Shown in pieces: positions 11,261-25,180 of a DNA stretch of 64,000 nucleotides (the first letter of the stretch is position 1; the number at the start of each line of letters is the position of its first letter). The notes under the pieces were generated by a model that saw only the letters and a list, made by a program, of their open reading frames with translations, was not told the DNA's origin and made no database searches. The stretch lies in assembly GCF_027744825.2 (NCBI RefSeq), contig NC_071334.1, forward strand, positions 67,485,937 through 67,549,936. The letters are read 5' to 3'. The position numbers and the translations under genes were made by a program. This stretch comes from Synchiropus splendidus. Taxonomy: Eukaryota; Chordata; Actinopteri; Syngnathiformes; Callionymidae.

Positions 11261-13849
11261 CTTTTATCACCCCCCTCCTCTGTTTGCTGGCTTTCTCCTT
11301 GCCGCGCCTCGGGCTATCCTCCTGGAGGGGAAGCCCAGAGTTCCCTCACCTTGAGCGCTCCTTTGATGCTCGACAGGCAGCCGTGTTCAACCTCTGTTCC
11401 AGGTTATACTTGCAGCACGAGCACGATAACAACAACACGGCGCTGGAGGCGCCCCGTCTCTGATTCATGTTGTTTTTCTTTTATTTCTTTTCATGCACAA
11501 TGAGAAGGACTTGACAAAGAGAACACCCAGAGTTTGACAGTTTAAAGAGCAGATCCACCATCAGTTTGACGTTGTTTCGCTGTTTGATCTCGTCAGGCTA
11601 TGATGTTCCGTGTCGTCTCAAAGTATCCAGAGGGCAGCAGGGAGGCGCAGAGACAAAAGTGTCTTTTTTAGCTCAATTTTCATCCGGCTAAAAAAAAAGA
11701 ACGTGGCCCTGACTTAGATGACTGGTGTTTAAATTAGCAACATACCATACATTTGTGTTGTGACGTTGTGAAAAAAAGAAAGCAGTCATCATTATTGTTT
11801 TTTTTTTTTTGTGTCAGTTGGGCTCCTAGTTAAAAAAAAAGTTTCATGATCTTCAGCCTTATACAAATACATATGTTAAGAAAGTTAGAATTATTTGTTC
11901 GTGCTATGGGCCTGGCATTATTGTCTCCATGTGATGTATTTGTGTGTCTTGTTAAAACCTTGACGCTTTGTGCGTCGGCCCATATTTGTATAGTTAAATA
12001 CAGTAAAGGCAGGCTACCTATTGCTGACCACTGTGGTTCCGAGATGACAGTGAAAGCAGCACAGAAGCCCCAGCTATAAACAAATGTGTGCAGGCACTTT
12101 GATGCTAATGGCGTCTCCCCAGATAAAGTTCCAAAATATTCAATTTTCACTTACAGGCGGTTACATTTCGGAGGCCCCGAGAGTCCGACTTTTGATTACA
12201 CAACCTGCCATCTCTGTGGGATTTGAGTCTTCCAGGGAATAAACATGCACCCTAATTATAGAAAGATGCAGATGGAGTCAGCGAGCAGCGATGGTGTGGC
12301 GCTCGCTGGACTGGACGGCTCTCTGATGGGGGAGCAGCAATAATGAAGGCATTTGGAAATTACACTGGAAGTGCAGTGATGGACCCCTCGCTGCCTTTCA
12401 TGGTTTGCGGGATTTCAATCCCGATATCCCAATGCTTTCGTCTCTGTCGTCTCCAAAAGCAACAGAATATGGTCATTCTGACCTGCCAGGTGCTGTCAAC
12501 CCTAAATCCAGGAGTTAGCGTTGTGTTCCTGGCACCTCACAAAAGTGGCAGAACTGTGACAGAATTGTTGGATGACAAATTGTCTTATTGCCATATATAT
12601 ATATATATATACATTTGAGTTTGTCGTGATTTTGTCACACTTGCCCCAGACTCAGAGAAGAAACACACCCATCAAAACTCAAAAAGAGAGAAGAAAAAAA
12701 TTATATATATATGTACTGACCACTGAAAAGTTTAGTTTCGTCTACTAAATGCAGTTTCATGGAAGCACAGCAGATCATTGAAACCTTTTGCTACTTTTCA
12801 TTCATTTCTTTCACGGTTGACGTCTGGTGTCGATGAGTGAAACATCAACAGTTTTTTGCACCACTCAAGGAATGGAATAGAGCTGAACCACTGGCCTGTA
12901 GATGCCATTTTGTTTTTTGTGGTTGAAGCTCAAATTATTTAATAATGGCTTAGATTTATGTTGCACTTTACAGAAAACATTTATTCCAGGGTTTCCACCA
13001 GGATATGTTGACACTGTGGTGGACAATCCCCCATGCCCAACGAAAAAAATAAAATAAAAAAAAGGGAACACAGAATGTTGCTATCAAGAACCAATTGATA
13101 AACAATGACTATAATGAGTATTTTTTTTTTAACCATGAGAGGTAACTCATGCATCCATAAGGTGTATTGCCCAATGACAGTAGGACAACACCCAGAATTG
13201 ATCCACCAACTGTCCGATATTTGGACATTGGACCACCTCACCCACTGTCGCTCTGGATTACCATGACACATTACTATTCTTTCAAATTGTTTATCACTTC
13301 TCAGGATAAAAGAGCTACGTGAATGGTTGGGGATAAATTCCCCACAAGAGTGAAATGAAGCATTTAAATCTCAAACTTACTGACTATTACAAGAAGGGTC
13401 ACAGACACCCACTGAGGGGTCTCTGGTGTTTAGCCGTAACCCTAATGGGACGCTCCCTTTTGGGCTGGAGTGGATGACATTGAGTACTTTGGGTATGAGA
13501 GAGTGAGGTTACCACGATCAGTACCACAAAAAAAACATCTTGGTTTAGCTCTTTTCAAATCAGTGCGTTGTTCAATAACTCCAAAACATATTCAAATATG
13601 GTCTTACCATACTTTCTAATGGAGCGACTGCGACCTTAGAATGATCCCAAAATGCATGTGTGTAATGAAGCGACCAACCCAAACCATACTTCTTTGCTTG
13701 TAATGTGACACACAGTGTGTCTGGAAGGTCTTCAGTGACAGGCTTGCAGGCGTGATGACGGTGTTTGTGAAACATGAGTTAACTGCAGCGAACAATCCCA
13801 CGAGAGCCGGGATGTCATGTTGACAATACTATAACGTGCATTACACTTA

Positions 13850-14000
13850 AGTGATTCCTCTTCCATCTGCTAAGTATGACAGCATTAGCATAGCCGTTTA
13901 ATTAGTGCCGCGCTTAAAGCCTTCCCCCATTTAATCACGGCAGCGTGTTGATCCTGGACGCAGCACCGCTGGCTGAAGTTTGCTGAGGTTTTAAGGTGGA
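13850..14000. promoter_or_regulatory. conserved-element-like block (putative)
   Basis: Complex sequence carries AGCATTAGCATAGCC, GTTTAATTAGTGCC and CATTTAATCACGG. TTTAATTAG is a strong homeodomain-type core. Inferred from motifs only. Confidence 0.3.
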
Positions 14001-14139
14001 AAAAATAAAACGTGCTTTCTTAAGAGTGTAGGTAAGCAGCACCCTAGATCTTTCCATGTCCTGTTTTCTTCTCAAAGAAAACTTTAAAAAAAATGTCACC
14101 AGTGAGGAGGCGCTGAAAACCTCTTTGAATGGCTCACAT

Positions 14140-14300
14140 TTACATTAATGGCTTTGATTTGAATGGAGGTTCATATCAAGCCTCATAGATTCTGCGCGAG
14201 GATTTTATTAATTGCAACACAGGCGTCATTGTTTGTCGTTTTGACGCCAATTCAATTAAAATCCCATTTGGCGGGTAATAGATTAGGCTGTGTAAACTTT
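14140..14300. promoter_or_regulatory. conserved-element-like block (putative)
   Basis: Dense ATTA/TAAT cores (TACATTAATGG, TTTATTAATTGC, CAATTCAATTAAAATCC, GGGTAATAGATTAGG) lie within complex sequence. It may form one unit with the block at 13850-14000. Confidence 0.3.
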
Positions 14301-16984
14301 ATGTGACTAATATGAGACACTGCTGCACAACTAACTGCTGCTTGTGCGTGAACTGGCCATATATAACCCACTGCTGGAGGTGTGTTTTTGCCTGTGTGTG
14401 TGTGTGTTCCAGCGTCTGCCGGTTATCACCTCCTTTTTCAGTGAGTGGATTCGCTGGCAGCATCTGCTCAGCTCACTTGGATTCACAATTGGTTGTCTTC
14501 TGAAGGAATTAGCCGCTTGTAATTTGATACTTTAATATGAATATCCACAGTGATAATTGGATTTCAGTTCCTAGCTGCAATATATTTTTTTATGAATTGA
14601 ATTATTTATTTATTTTATAGCAAACAGGAATCTTCCCCTCAAACAAAGCCCAAGTTGTAAGTCATTCTGGAACTCACACTTTGCTAATCTAAACCCCATA
14701 CAATTGTTTCATTATTAACAAAGTTAAAGAACTATACGTCACAATTTTACACCTCTACCCCAGTAATAAATTTGCACATTTGTAGAGTAAGTACTGAATG
14801 ACAGCACACTTAAAGTGCACTGTATTTCCAACAAAACAGGTTAACATTCAAATGGAATAATAAAGTTCCAAAGTTCTTCCAAAATAAAATGTAAATGTTT
14901 TGCAAACTTGCCAATATCATTAAGGAAAGTCTATATACACCCATGGAAGTTCCCAAAATGTATTGAAAAATATGAAAATTGCAATTTAGAAGTATTCTGA
15001 AATCATCATATTAATTTTGAATTGAACACGACAAAAGCTTTATTATTTTTATTTTTTGTTTGTTTCAATGTTATGTATACAGCATCTTTATTTGTAAGCC
15101 ATAACATTTGCAATAAAGAAGATTAAAAATGATAATAATAACTGTCAGAATTGTAAACATTCAATTTCAAGCTGGTGGGGCTCTGAATTAGTCACATGAG
15201 ATCGTCTGCATAGATTCATACTGTCTGAGAAGACGTCCACATCGCTTAAACTACAAGTCTGTAACTCGAAAACTCAGACTTGGACTCACCTTTGTGTTTG
15301 AAACTTCTGTTTCTTTGTTTTAAAGCACGGCATGAAAATTCAATTGCTTTCAAAATTGAGGTTTGACATCACTAAGAACAGGAAGATCAAACTATTTTGT
15401 TCTTCTTTTACGATTTAAAATAAAATAATTCGATAAAATACTGAATAAATAAATAACTATGTCCAAGCCTTGAGAATGATGATCTTCTTTTGTTTTTTGT
15501 TTTTATTACACAACTAAATTAAGTCTTGTAAAATGTTCCAGTTTATTCATCAGTTCAGAACCTAGTCGGTGTAACTTTTCTGCTCAGGTATATCAATCCG
15601 TCTCCTGCCGTTTCCATGTGTCACGTGTAATGACACATCTCTCCGTCAGAGTCACCTGAGAAGAGGCGTCTGCCAATACAAATTCTCTGTGTTTTTTCTC
15701 ATCTGCCGCACGTCTGCTCGCTCACCCGGCGGAGCCAAGAGAAGTGCACACAGCCTATTTGGAGGGAGTGTTTTGCATTAAAAATCCTTTTGAGCCAATG
15801 TAAGTTGGAAAAGAAAAATCTGTTTTTAATAATGCATAGTGTGAGACGCCACAGAGCAATATACATTTTTAATTACTAAAGTGACTAATATCTAGGTTTG
15901 GCTTTGAGGTTTTGTTCCATAAAATATGCATTTGTGTTTTGTTCCCTACAGCTGAGTTGGATACACACAAGCACTCGCTCACACACACCTGCACTCACGA
16001 CAAACTCGAGTACCACGATGTGTTCAGGTACAACATGTAAATTGGTGGCTGAGAATTTTATGAAGGTGAAAACGAGGCCACGCATATCTTACCAGCTGCC
16101 AGGTTGAAGGATCATAACTTTCTCGGTGGATGCAAAATTTATAATCTTATTACGCTTCATACTTGAAAGCTAGTCGGGAAGGTAGTTAGAATTTGAATGG
16201 AATAACTGGGATATCAACAGAAACGGATCCATCATGTTTTTTTTTTTTTTAACTACAATTTTTAAGCCATATAACAGCTGGGTTTCTGCTTGGACATTAG
16301 AATAAATGATGAACACCTACCCAGGGTGAGGCATGAGGAGGATGTACAAACATCTCACTGAAGAAAGAAAGAAAACCATGTTTGCTAGAGTGTTGTCTTA
16401 AGATGGACTTGCACCCTGCAACCTTTCTGCTGACAAGCTGCGGCACTAAATACAACACAACCGAACAATTCACAAAATAAAAAGTCACAAATTCATAACC
16501 ATGCCTAAACATGTCATGACTATTTGGTGACATGTCGGTGTTTGGAAAGGAATATCCAGTGCACTTGTACGGCAAAGTATTTCTAGCATGTCGGTCCAAC
16601 TTTGTAAAACCCACATGTTCGCAAAACGACAGAACAAATTCACCAAAGCAGAGAGTTTAGTTCTCAAAATGTTTTAAACCCCACTTTCCGCTCTTGTTCG
16701 TGGACTTGCTTGAGGTGCTACAGAGTACTTTTGCACAATGGGGGGTGAGATGGGACAAAAAAGAGAATATTTCTGAGTGCAGTGTTGCATTCTTCCCCCA
16801 TTTGTCGACGCATTAATTGGAAAGGCTTCCTTTTTTAGACGGGGTGCATTATTGATGACAGCCTCAAACGTCTGTAGGCTTCCGCATGCTGCATCTTCCC
16901 GACCAAGACAAGCGAGTCTCTCCTGACACCAACCTTGTCTCCTGAGTGAGCCGACGAGTGCCGATCCAGTCTTACCTTAGCGTT

Positions 16985-17070
16985 CCCTCATAAATTAAAT
17001 TTAAATGAGCAAAAAGTAGCTGTGGCCTTTAAGTGAAGGAGTCATTAATCAATCATGCGTCTCCACCCAC
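16985..17070. promoter_or_regulatory. conserved-element-like block with PBX/HOX-like site (putative)
   Basis: ATTAATCAATCATG (about 17043-17056) contains a TGATTGAT-type core on the minus strand, the usual form of PBX/HOX composite sites. AAATTAAATTTAAATGAGC lies just upstream. Function is inferred from the motif alone. Confidence 0.3.
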
Positions 17071-20000
17071 ACCCCCATTTTTAAAAACCAATGTCCAAGG
17101 GAGAGCGAACCAGAGTGTTACATCCAACGTCTTGTGTTTCCTGCCACTGTTTTACAAAGATCCTCGCCCAGAAGGGAGAGACTGCCTACCTAATTCCAGT
17201 CATTTTTGATTATTTATTCCTTTCCGCGCAGCACAGATACAATTTTGATGTTTGAGTGCACTTAGATTCCCCTTTTCTCCGCGAGCTACTTCCAAGATTC
17301 CAACCCCACTGGCTGAAACTTGCCTGAAACGTGTCACTCTTCCCTGGTGCGGGTCGATTCCTGCTTGCTGGGTGGGGGAAAGTGTTTACCACTTTTTTAT
17401 TTTTTCCCCCCCTCCCTTTTTTTCTGTTCATTAGAAACAATGTGATGTCAATTAAAGGTGACAAAAAGTTGAGCAGTTCCACATGTTGCGGCGACGCTTC
17501 AAAAACCGCAGGGCTGACTTTGAGAGTGGAGCTATTAATCGGATGCCAAATAATGTGCCAAGTGTCCACATGTCTCAAAAGGTGCATTTTTTTTCCTCCC
17601 AAAAAAGAGATTGTCCCCAGTAACCTTGGAGTATTTCAACTTTAGCTGGAGAAATTAGATGTTTTCTCCCAATATTCTGCTCAATTTTAGTTGCTTATTG
17701 TCTCCATTTAATTTGGCCTCTGCTGCAGATTCCTCCTTTCTTGGCTCCTGTAAGCAGATTTTGTTCAAGTGTAAAACCTCCCGTCTGTTTAGTTATCTCC
17801 TTATTCACTCCAAAGGAACGTTTGTTTGTTCCCTTCCAAAAAAACAAATCGATAAGTGAATGGCCATTGTTTTACGTCGCCCGGTGAAAACCTTGCTGCT
17901 AGTGTAGCGACAGGTTTCAGCCATGTCCACATCTGTGTTGCTTTGGAAACTCTTCCAAACACACAAGGACCCTGCTGAGAAGCATAAAACACGGAGGGGT
18001 CTCATGGGTTTAAGTAAAGATGGCGTGCTGATACAAGGTTTTCTAACTTGACAGCAGACATTTGGAAAAAGAAAACAAAACAAATCCAACCAATATGAAG
18101 ATTCTTGAACAGAATTTAACGCGACAGCTTGCCTGAATTTTGAAAAACAAAGAAAAGTTAAGTAGCAGAAAGAAATGAAAAAGAAGCCTTCGACGGCATT
18201 TTTAGGTTCACACTGGTACGCCTGTATTTGAGGAGCCTTGAAGGACTCTGGCGTCCAAATCTGAATCTATTTCAATGGAGTCCAAAGTGAACATTGATCT
18301 ATGACACCCAGCGGTTCTGCTGACTCTTTTCTTTTGTAGTTCATTTTCACTTTTTGGTGGTGGTCAGTATCTAGTACTGGCCCCACTCATTTTATGAATT
18401 GTAGTTGTTGCTATTTTTCACATTTCCAATGACCTCTATAAATTAGATGCTACTCTATCTTGGTCCTCCTTTAACTATCCGCTTCAACTCATCATTTACT
18501 GCATCCATTTACCTTGTTGGTTGTCTTCCCAGTTTTCCTTCGACCTCCATTTCCAGTTCATCCAGCATGCCCACTGTCTCCGATCTCCTCATACTGCATA
18601 CTGCGTACCGTCCAAACTACTCCACAAAATCCCTCTGACACATACTTTTCTGATGTTATCTCTGAAGGGGACCAAACACGAGGATTTTCAAAATCTTCAG
18701 CAATTCTTTCTATCAGAACCACATGAACGAAGATTGTTCTATTGGCAGATATTTTTTTTTTCACCATTTCAAGCTAAAATAACCGTAATATCTGCCCTCC
18801 ATCTTGCTGAAAGTGAATTTATCTTAATTTAATTTATCTTATCTTTTGACTAAAAATAAGGCTGGTGTATTCCGCTGCACGTCACAGTTCAAGTCGGGCG
18901 CGATCGTCCGTCACACTCATATATGAGGAACGCTGAACACTTACAATTGTTTTGAGAGCTGATGATCCGTACAAATTTACTCTCAAAACACCTCAGTAAC
19001 ATGAATTATTTCATAAGATAATCCAACGTTTCGCATACTTGGTTGGGAAGGATCAAAATGGAAACAAAACCAGGCCTATTATCGTTCTGCCTGTGGCCTC
19101 TTTAATGCTGCTTTTTGTCTGTGTGTCAGAGCTACTGTCTCTAAATGTCCCCTGGGTTTGTCTGGATCTCACCTCTCCAGGGTGTCCTCCGCTGTCCTTC
19201 ACCAGTTACTAGCTCACACCCTTTGGGTTTGGGAATAAACAGTAGTGATAAGTGAAGGTTTGACTTCTTCACCAAACACATCTCATGTTCAAAAATCAAC
19301 TCAACCTCTCACCTCCTCACGACTGGATTCTTGTCATCCAGTCATTTATGAAATTTCAGCCTCCCCTGCTGCACATATTTGACTATTTTTCCAGGACAAA
19401 AGGATTCATCTTCATTCCATGTGAATCGTTTATAGGGAGGTGATTCATGATCTTGATCTGGCGCCCCTAACCAGAGCTCGTCCAAGAGGAAATGGCTTGA
19501 ATAGAAACCAAAGCAAAGAGACGAATTAGGCGTTTCCTCTTTTGTTAACTCTTTGCAGTACGTCAGTGCAGTGATATCATATTTTCTTTGTTCGATGGAA
19601 TATATATGTACATGATGGCAGCTAAACTAACAGTTTATACAGAATTTCATTTTGGGACTGTATTTATTGTCTATTGTTTTGTTTTCTTTTTTATTTATTT
19701 GTTATAGCAGACTTCTTTCATAGGTTTAAAATATCCAAAAGTATATTGAAAAGCTCTTCTGTGTATAAACAAGAGAAGTCCTTTACATTTATAAGAAAAA
19801 TAGCTTAATAAATTGGTTGTGTACATATTTTTTTTCTTGTAATTAATATTCGAATGATTTATATGTCATTTAAAAACTGACATGCATTATATTTTCTGGG
19901 TATTATGTTGTGTTTTTATTTAAATCATTTCTTTTTTTAATTCTTTAAGAAAGTCATTTTACTTGGCCACTTGAATGTCTAGTTATAAAAGCTGGCTTTC

Positions 20001-22453
20001 TTGTATTTCACTCCATTCATGGCTGAGTTGATCTACAATGCGCCGATCATTCGTGGTTGCTATCCATCCACTTTGTTATTTAGGAGCATATGTTTTCCAC
20101 AAATTCTTATTGCCTGTTTTACCCCCTGTCTGTAGGCCACCTCAGACAGCTTTTTATATTACGCTTTTATTTGATTTTACAGACATAATTTCGGGAAAAC
20201 TGTAAAACCACCTCTTCATATCTCAAGCCATTTATTCATTTATTTTTTGTAAATAAATAAAATGGGTGATATTATTTGATGGTTTCCCTTTCCAAATCGA
20301 ATAATATTATGTTACATTTGAATGAATAACAGTCATTATATTTGGTGAAATTGGCTACAGCGCAGCATTGATAACCAACTTTTCAACTGAAAAAAAGAAT
20401 CTTTTAAGATGCCCATTATTCTAGATGCAACACATCCTCCCTCCTGTGGTGTCAGATAGCGACTATTCTGAAGTCAACTTTTGTGTCCAATGCTGAAGCC
20501 CAAGTCAGTCGTCCGTGTTGCATAGGTGTTTCGATGAGGTGACAAGTGACTTTCAAAATCAGATGCCTCTCAATGAGGTGCTTTAGATGCCAAATTTCTG
20601 AAATAAATATTTACAACCAACCAAGCACCACCCCATGTCTCTACCCTAATCCCATTCACCATTATTTTTGGTGTATGTGACGTGCTGCTGATGCAGTGGA
20701 AGGCTGTAGCACTCGGACACACTGATGTGTCGATGTGCAGTTCTCAGTCTGGGACACAAAAGTCAGCTTGAAAATAGTCGACGCATCAGGAGTGAGAACG
20801 ATTGGAACCTTACCTTCGAAGGAAAACATGATTTTACCACAGATCTACTTTACCATCCTGTTTATTTTTTATGTGGTCGCTGTTTTCATCTCACTTCCTC
20901 ACAGGTGGAAAACACATGAAGTGGAGGTGAAAGACGCGATTGAGGAAATGGAAAAAAAAAAAAAAAGTGTTTGATCATCGCAGGAGGTACTTAGTTTCCA
21001 CTCAAACATGGTTCAAAAACGTTCGCCTCCTTCTATCGGCTCCCGCACTTAAGTGCTTACCTCTGCGAGATTGAGGCAGAAGTCGAGGAGCAGGAGGTGG
21101 AGGCGGAGGTGCGGCCCCTCCTGGCAGCTGAGGCAGCAGAAGATCTGTGACAGATGGAGCCGAGTCACAAAACTCACAGCCACAGGCGATATCCATCCCC
21201 CCGAACTTTCCACGGGGTGCAAGATTTACCTGATCAGAGGGATGTGTGAGCGTGTTTATGCGTGTGTGTGTGTGTGTACATAAATGTGTGTGTGTGCGCT
21301 TGCGCGTACATGTCTGTCTGTTGTGGTCCAAAAATGTGCAGAGGAAGCCTGGCCGCCTGTCATGGCTGACACAGGGCCCATCTGCCTCAAACCTGTGGCG
21401 CCCTCAAACCCTCCCCCTCCCACAAATACACACACACACACACACATCGACACAGAAACTTATGATGGCTACACGTGTCGCCAGCTCTGCATACCTAAAC
21501 TCCACGTCGAAATCCGCAAAAGGAACCATAAAGAGCAGGTTTGATTCGTCCCATATGTGACACCACATTGCATTTCCGCTCAAAATTCCGCTGTTTTTCT
21601 TCCCCCTGTCCTCACATGTATGTGCTACCTGTGTGATTCTATTCTAGAAAATGGGACCCTATTTTTATCACCTTTTATTTCTATTCATTCCATGTTTTCT
21701 TGGCATGAATTCAGCCACACAAAGTGCATTAACAAAAATACAAAATATATAATAATGCTCTCTAATAGTGATCAGTCCGGTTCTCAACACCAGTGAAACA
21801 GATCAGATCAGTCGTATCTTCCACCGTCCACCTTTCTCACTCTTCTTAACTCGGTAATTATCACCTGCCTCCTCACCATGGCAGCGTGGCAATGCTACGA
21901 AAAAAAGAAAAAAAAAAAATGAAGAAGGTCCGTGTGTTGCGCCGGGATTGACAGTCACATCATTAGTTGTTCCGATTGCCAACATGTGTGTGAAAATGTG
22001 CAAAAATCTGTGTGTGAGACGCCGAGCGAAGAGTCATCTGTGTTGTTTGCGCAAACACACAGTCTTAAAATGTGTCCTTTTCTTTTCAGTAATGTTTTTT
22101 TTTTTTTTTTTGGTCACCACCACCACTGTTTTGTGACAAAAACAACCTGCTGTTGGTGACACGACACAAAGCAACAGAAGCTCGCCACAGTGACTGGATG
22201 CCTTTGCGAGTCCTCTTTCCAAATTATTTGTTGCACATGTTGAGCGTCTTTATCCATGACAAAAGCTAGTTGGGTATGATGCCGCTTTATGACGTTGAAA
22301 AGTCACATAACATTATCTATAGGATACAAAGAGATGCTTAAAAAGCCGACTGACTGGTCCTGAATTATGAGAGATGTAAGATGTAAGTGTAAATACATCA
22401 TGATGTGATGTACTTGGCTGCATATTAATTTGATTCATGTACAGTTTAATTAG
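17071..22453. other. non-coding stretch with simple repeats, no gene seen
   Basis: No defensible gene. An ATTAG/ATTAA-rich stretch lies around 17430-17460. From 19.5 to 20.3 kb the sequence is very AT-rich. GT/CA arrays lie at 21.2-21.45 kb and a T-run near 22095-22112. A 79-codon frame at 20735-20974 ends in a lysine run produced by an A-tract and is treated as chance. Confidence 0.5.
21255..21447. repeat. (GT)n and (CA)n microsatellites
   Basis: GT-rich runs at about 21261-21300 (interrupted) and a CA run at about 21427-21446 lie about 150 bp apart in opposite orientation. Transcribed, the two could pair with each other. Otherwise they are ordinary simple repeats. Confidence 0.85.
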
Positions 22454-22487
22454 ATATAAAACAGCAATATTTATTGCTGTTTTATAT
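22454..22487. repeat. perfect 16-bp hairpin, 2-nt loop
   Basis: ATATAAAACAGCAATA at 22454-22469 is followed by TT and then the exact reverse complement TATTGCTGTTTTATAT at 22472-22487. The loop is too short for a typical pre-miRNA. Its origin is unknown; a palindromic element end or palindrome growth by template switching are options. Confidence 0.9.
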
Positions 22488-22657
22488 TCATTCATTTTGA
22501 GTGACAGGAGACACAGTCATACAGGACAAATGAAAATGTGGGCAGGAAATAAACCCCTTAAACCAAAACATTAAACAAGGTATATTTAGAGTGAAACAAT
22601 AGATGGACACTGTCCCAAACATTCATGCATTTATTTGTATTTCATTGTCGTATTTCA

Positions 22658-22687
22658 GTAATAGTACTTTTTTTAAAGTACTATTAC
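22658..22687. repeat. perfect 13-bp hairpin, TTTT loop
   Basis: GTAATAGTACTTT at 22658-22670, loop TTTT, then AAAGTACTATTAC at 22675-22687. It lies where the 3' end of the minus-strand L1-type remnant should fall, so it may be part of that element's 3' untranslated region. Confidence 0.9.
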
Positions 22688-22909
22688 ATTTGTAGTATTA
22701 TAAAATATTATATACATATTATATACATTATATACATATACATACCAATCAATAATACATTTTAATTGCCTAATAAAATAAAATGGTATACATAGATAAA
22801 GGTACAGAACAAAAATACAAATAAAAATAAATACAAAACCAATTCCCATGAGACACAGAACATTGAACCTTGTGATAAATATCCACACATCCACATTCAT
22901 CAACCAATG

Positions 22910-23540
22910 CAAAAGGAATTACAGTGAAGTCAAGGGCTCTTTGAAGTATGCTGTCGCTTGCTTCCATCTTTTTTGGAAGATGTCCATTTTTAACTGAAGC
23001 TGTGCTGTTAATTTTTCCATGCAGTATACATCTCTCAATTTATTTTTTCCAGCTTTTAATAGATGGTGGTCCAGGTTTCTTCCAGTTTCAAGTGATCAAC
23101 TTTTTTGCTGTCATTTAAAGAATATGTAATAAACATCTTTGATTTTCTTCTGAACAAGTTTTGAGGTATTGCTTCCAATAGAACTAATGATGGGTTTATA
23201 GGAATATCTTGATCTATATTTTTTACCATTTCAGTTTGAATGTCCTCCCAAAATGGTTTGACCACTGGACAGTCCCAGAAAATATGAGTATGGTCTTCAG
23301 GCATATCACAATTTCTCCAACATTTACCTGTTTCCCGATTATAACCCGTGGTGGCAAGTGGTGTTTTAAAGGACCTTAACTTAGTCTTCCAGTCGAACTC
23401 CTTCCATAACTGGCTACCAAGCCCCTTGTGACACCCTGAGCACACATGGTTCATCGAGGGATCGAGAGTGTTATCAGTGGTATCCATTATTAGTCCTTTA
23501 TACAAGTTGTTCTGAAACCATCCTAACGTCTACATGGTTG
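22910..23540 (-). pseudogene. L1/Tx1-type LINE ORF2, C-terminal fragment
   Basis: This is the C-terminal end of a non-LTR retrotransposon ORF2 protein, the region after the reverse transcriptase. The main open part is at 23056-23505 on the minus strand. It begins in a WFQNNLYKGL phrase, and at 23322-23269 it carries a CCHC-type cysteine-histidine motif C-x3-C-x7-H-x4-C (CWRNC...HTHIFWDC), followed by KPFWEDIQTEM. This motif near the ORF2 end is typical of L1-clade elements, including fish Tx1-like families. After a stop at about 23055 another frame continues the family pattern with FQKRWKQATAYFKEPL near 22940-22985, so the copy is frame-disrupted. An upstream in-frame stop near 23530 and the absence of RT and endonuclease domains mark it as 5'-truncated and inactive. 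The AT-rich sequence at 22670-22910 may be its 3' untranslated region. Family assignment is good; subclade is open. Confidence 0.85.
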
Positions 23541-24767
23541 TTATACTTAGAACCATTCTCCCCGTCTCCTGTGAGTGACGTGGGTGACGGATGTAATACT
23601 ATCGACTGATTTTTTTCTTTTTCTTCACAAGCATGGAATGGGTTGGAGCAGAATCCCTGTGATCTGTTTGTCATCTGAAAGATGTGATGCTGGTGGGAGA
23701 AGTCCGTGGGAGTGTGTCACGGTGCGTGTGCTGTACACACAGTGGAACCGCACACTTCATATGTTGTGTGTTCCATACCACACGCACACTCTCTCCTCGC
23801 ATTTGAGCGCAGCACTCAGGTAAACAACATTAAATACGTGGATGAAGAATTACACCTGGGTCCTGTGGGCTTCCTGCGGAAATGACTCTGATTTTACATG
23901 ATATTGTTCATAACTGAGAAGTGTTTATTAAGTCTTCTTTTGAGCTCTTTACATTAATTGCAGTCACTAGCCGAGGAGCTTTAATGATACATGGAAAGAC
24001 AATTACAGAGGAATAGGTGACTAACACTCAGTGATATTGTAATAAATACTTTGCTGCACGGTGTAAATAATACATTCAAGGGAGAACTTTATTATGCAGA
24101 TATTTTTGATCGTGATAAAATACTCATGAATATTTTAGCACTGAAACTATAATATTATTCTTTTGGCACTTTTTTTTTTTGGTTCCTGCAGGACAGGGAA
24201 GGTTTATAATCCTTTATTAATAGTCCTAGCAGAGGTGGCGCAGGCCTTTGGGTGCATTTTTAAGGCTGTCCTCCCACACAATCCAGCGTGGAGTAGCAAT
24301 TTCGCTGGCGGCTCACCTACACGCAGCCACCTCCTGCTCAGAGAAAGGAAATGCTCTGGGAGGCTTTTTCTTCTCCTCAATTCTGGCACCTCAGCACGAC
24401 ACATGTGCTTCGATAAAATGGTCATTAGTAATAGACACATCATTGTACTTTCATTTGAATGGAATATGTTGCTTTGTTTGTTTGATATTATTCCATAAGT
24501 TGGAACAAATACAGTCTCTATATTTAAGTCCTGTTTCTTCCAGTCTGAGTAGTTTTTTGGTGTTTAATCATTTATAATTATATAATTATATTCATATATA
24601 TTTAATATGTATTTATATAATCTATCTGTTTTCTATTAATCATGCTTCATTTTGTGACTCGCCTATGCTTATGTTTGGGATTTAAGGCCCCAATTGCCAC
24701 AAGATGCATGTTGCATTCCATCAATTCCATGAGTTTTGTTTGACGATAAATCATGTACATTAGCAGT
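23541..24767. other. non-coding stretch, no gene seen
   Basis: Complex sequence with no recognisable gene or repeat family. ATTA-containing sequence around 23940-24160 has mild conserved-element character. A T-run lies near 24170-24180. Confidence 0.5.

Positions 24768-25180
<413 letters not shown>

Larger units (their letters stand above)
10774..16984. other. non-coding, repeat-poor stretch, no gene seen
   Basis: No gene or clear transposon. Three conserved-element-like blocks are listed separately. Short simple repeats occur: a T-run near 11799-11810, about nine TA units near 12594-12612, and TG units near 14393-14408. Frames up to about 106 codons are present but overlap on both strands and carry no domain I recognise. 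Confidence 0.55.

Noticed and set aside
20735..20974. 79-codon frame with a hydrophobic segment and charged tail, superficially like a small membrane protein
   Set aside because: The lysine end is an A-run, there is no homology I know, and a single short frame in gene-free vertebrate DNA is expected by chance.
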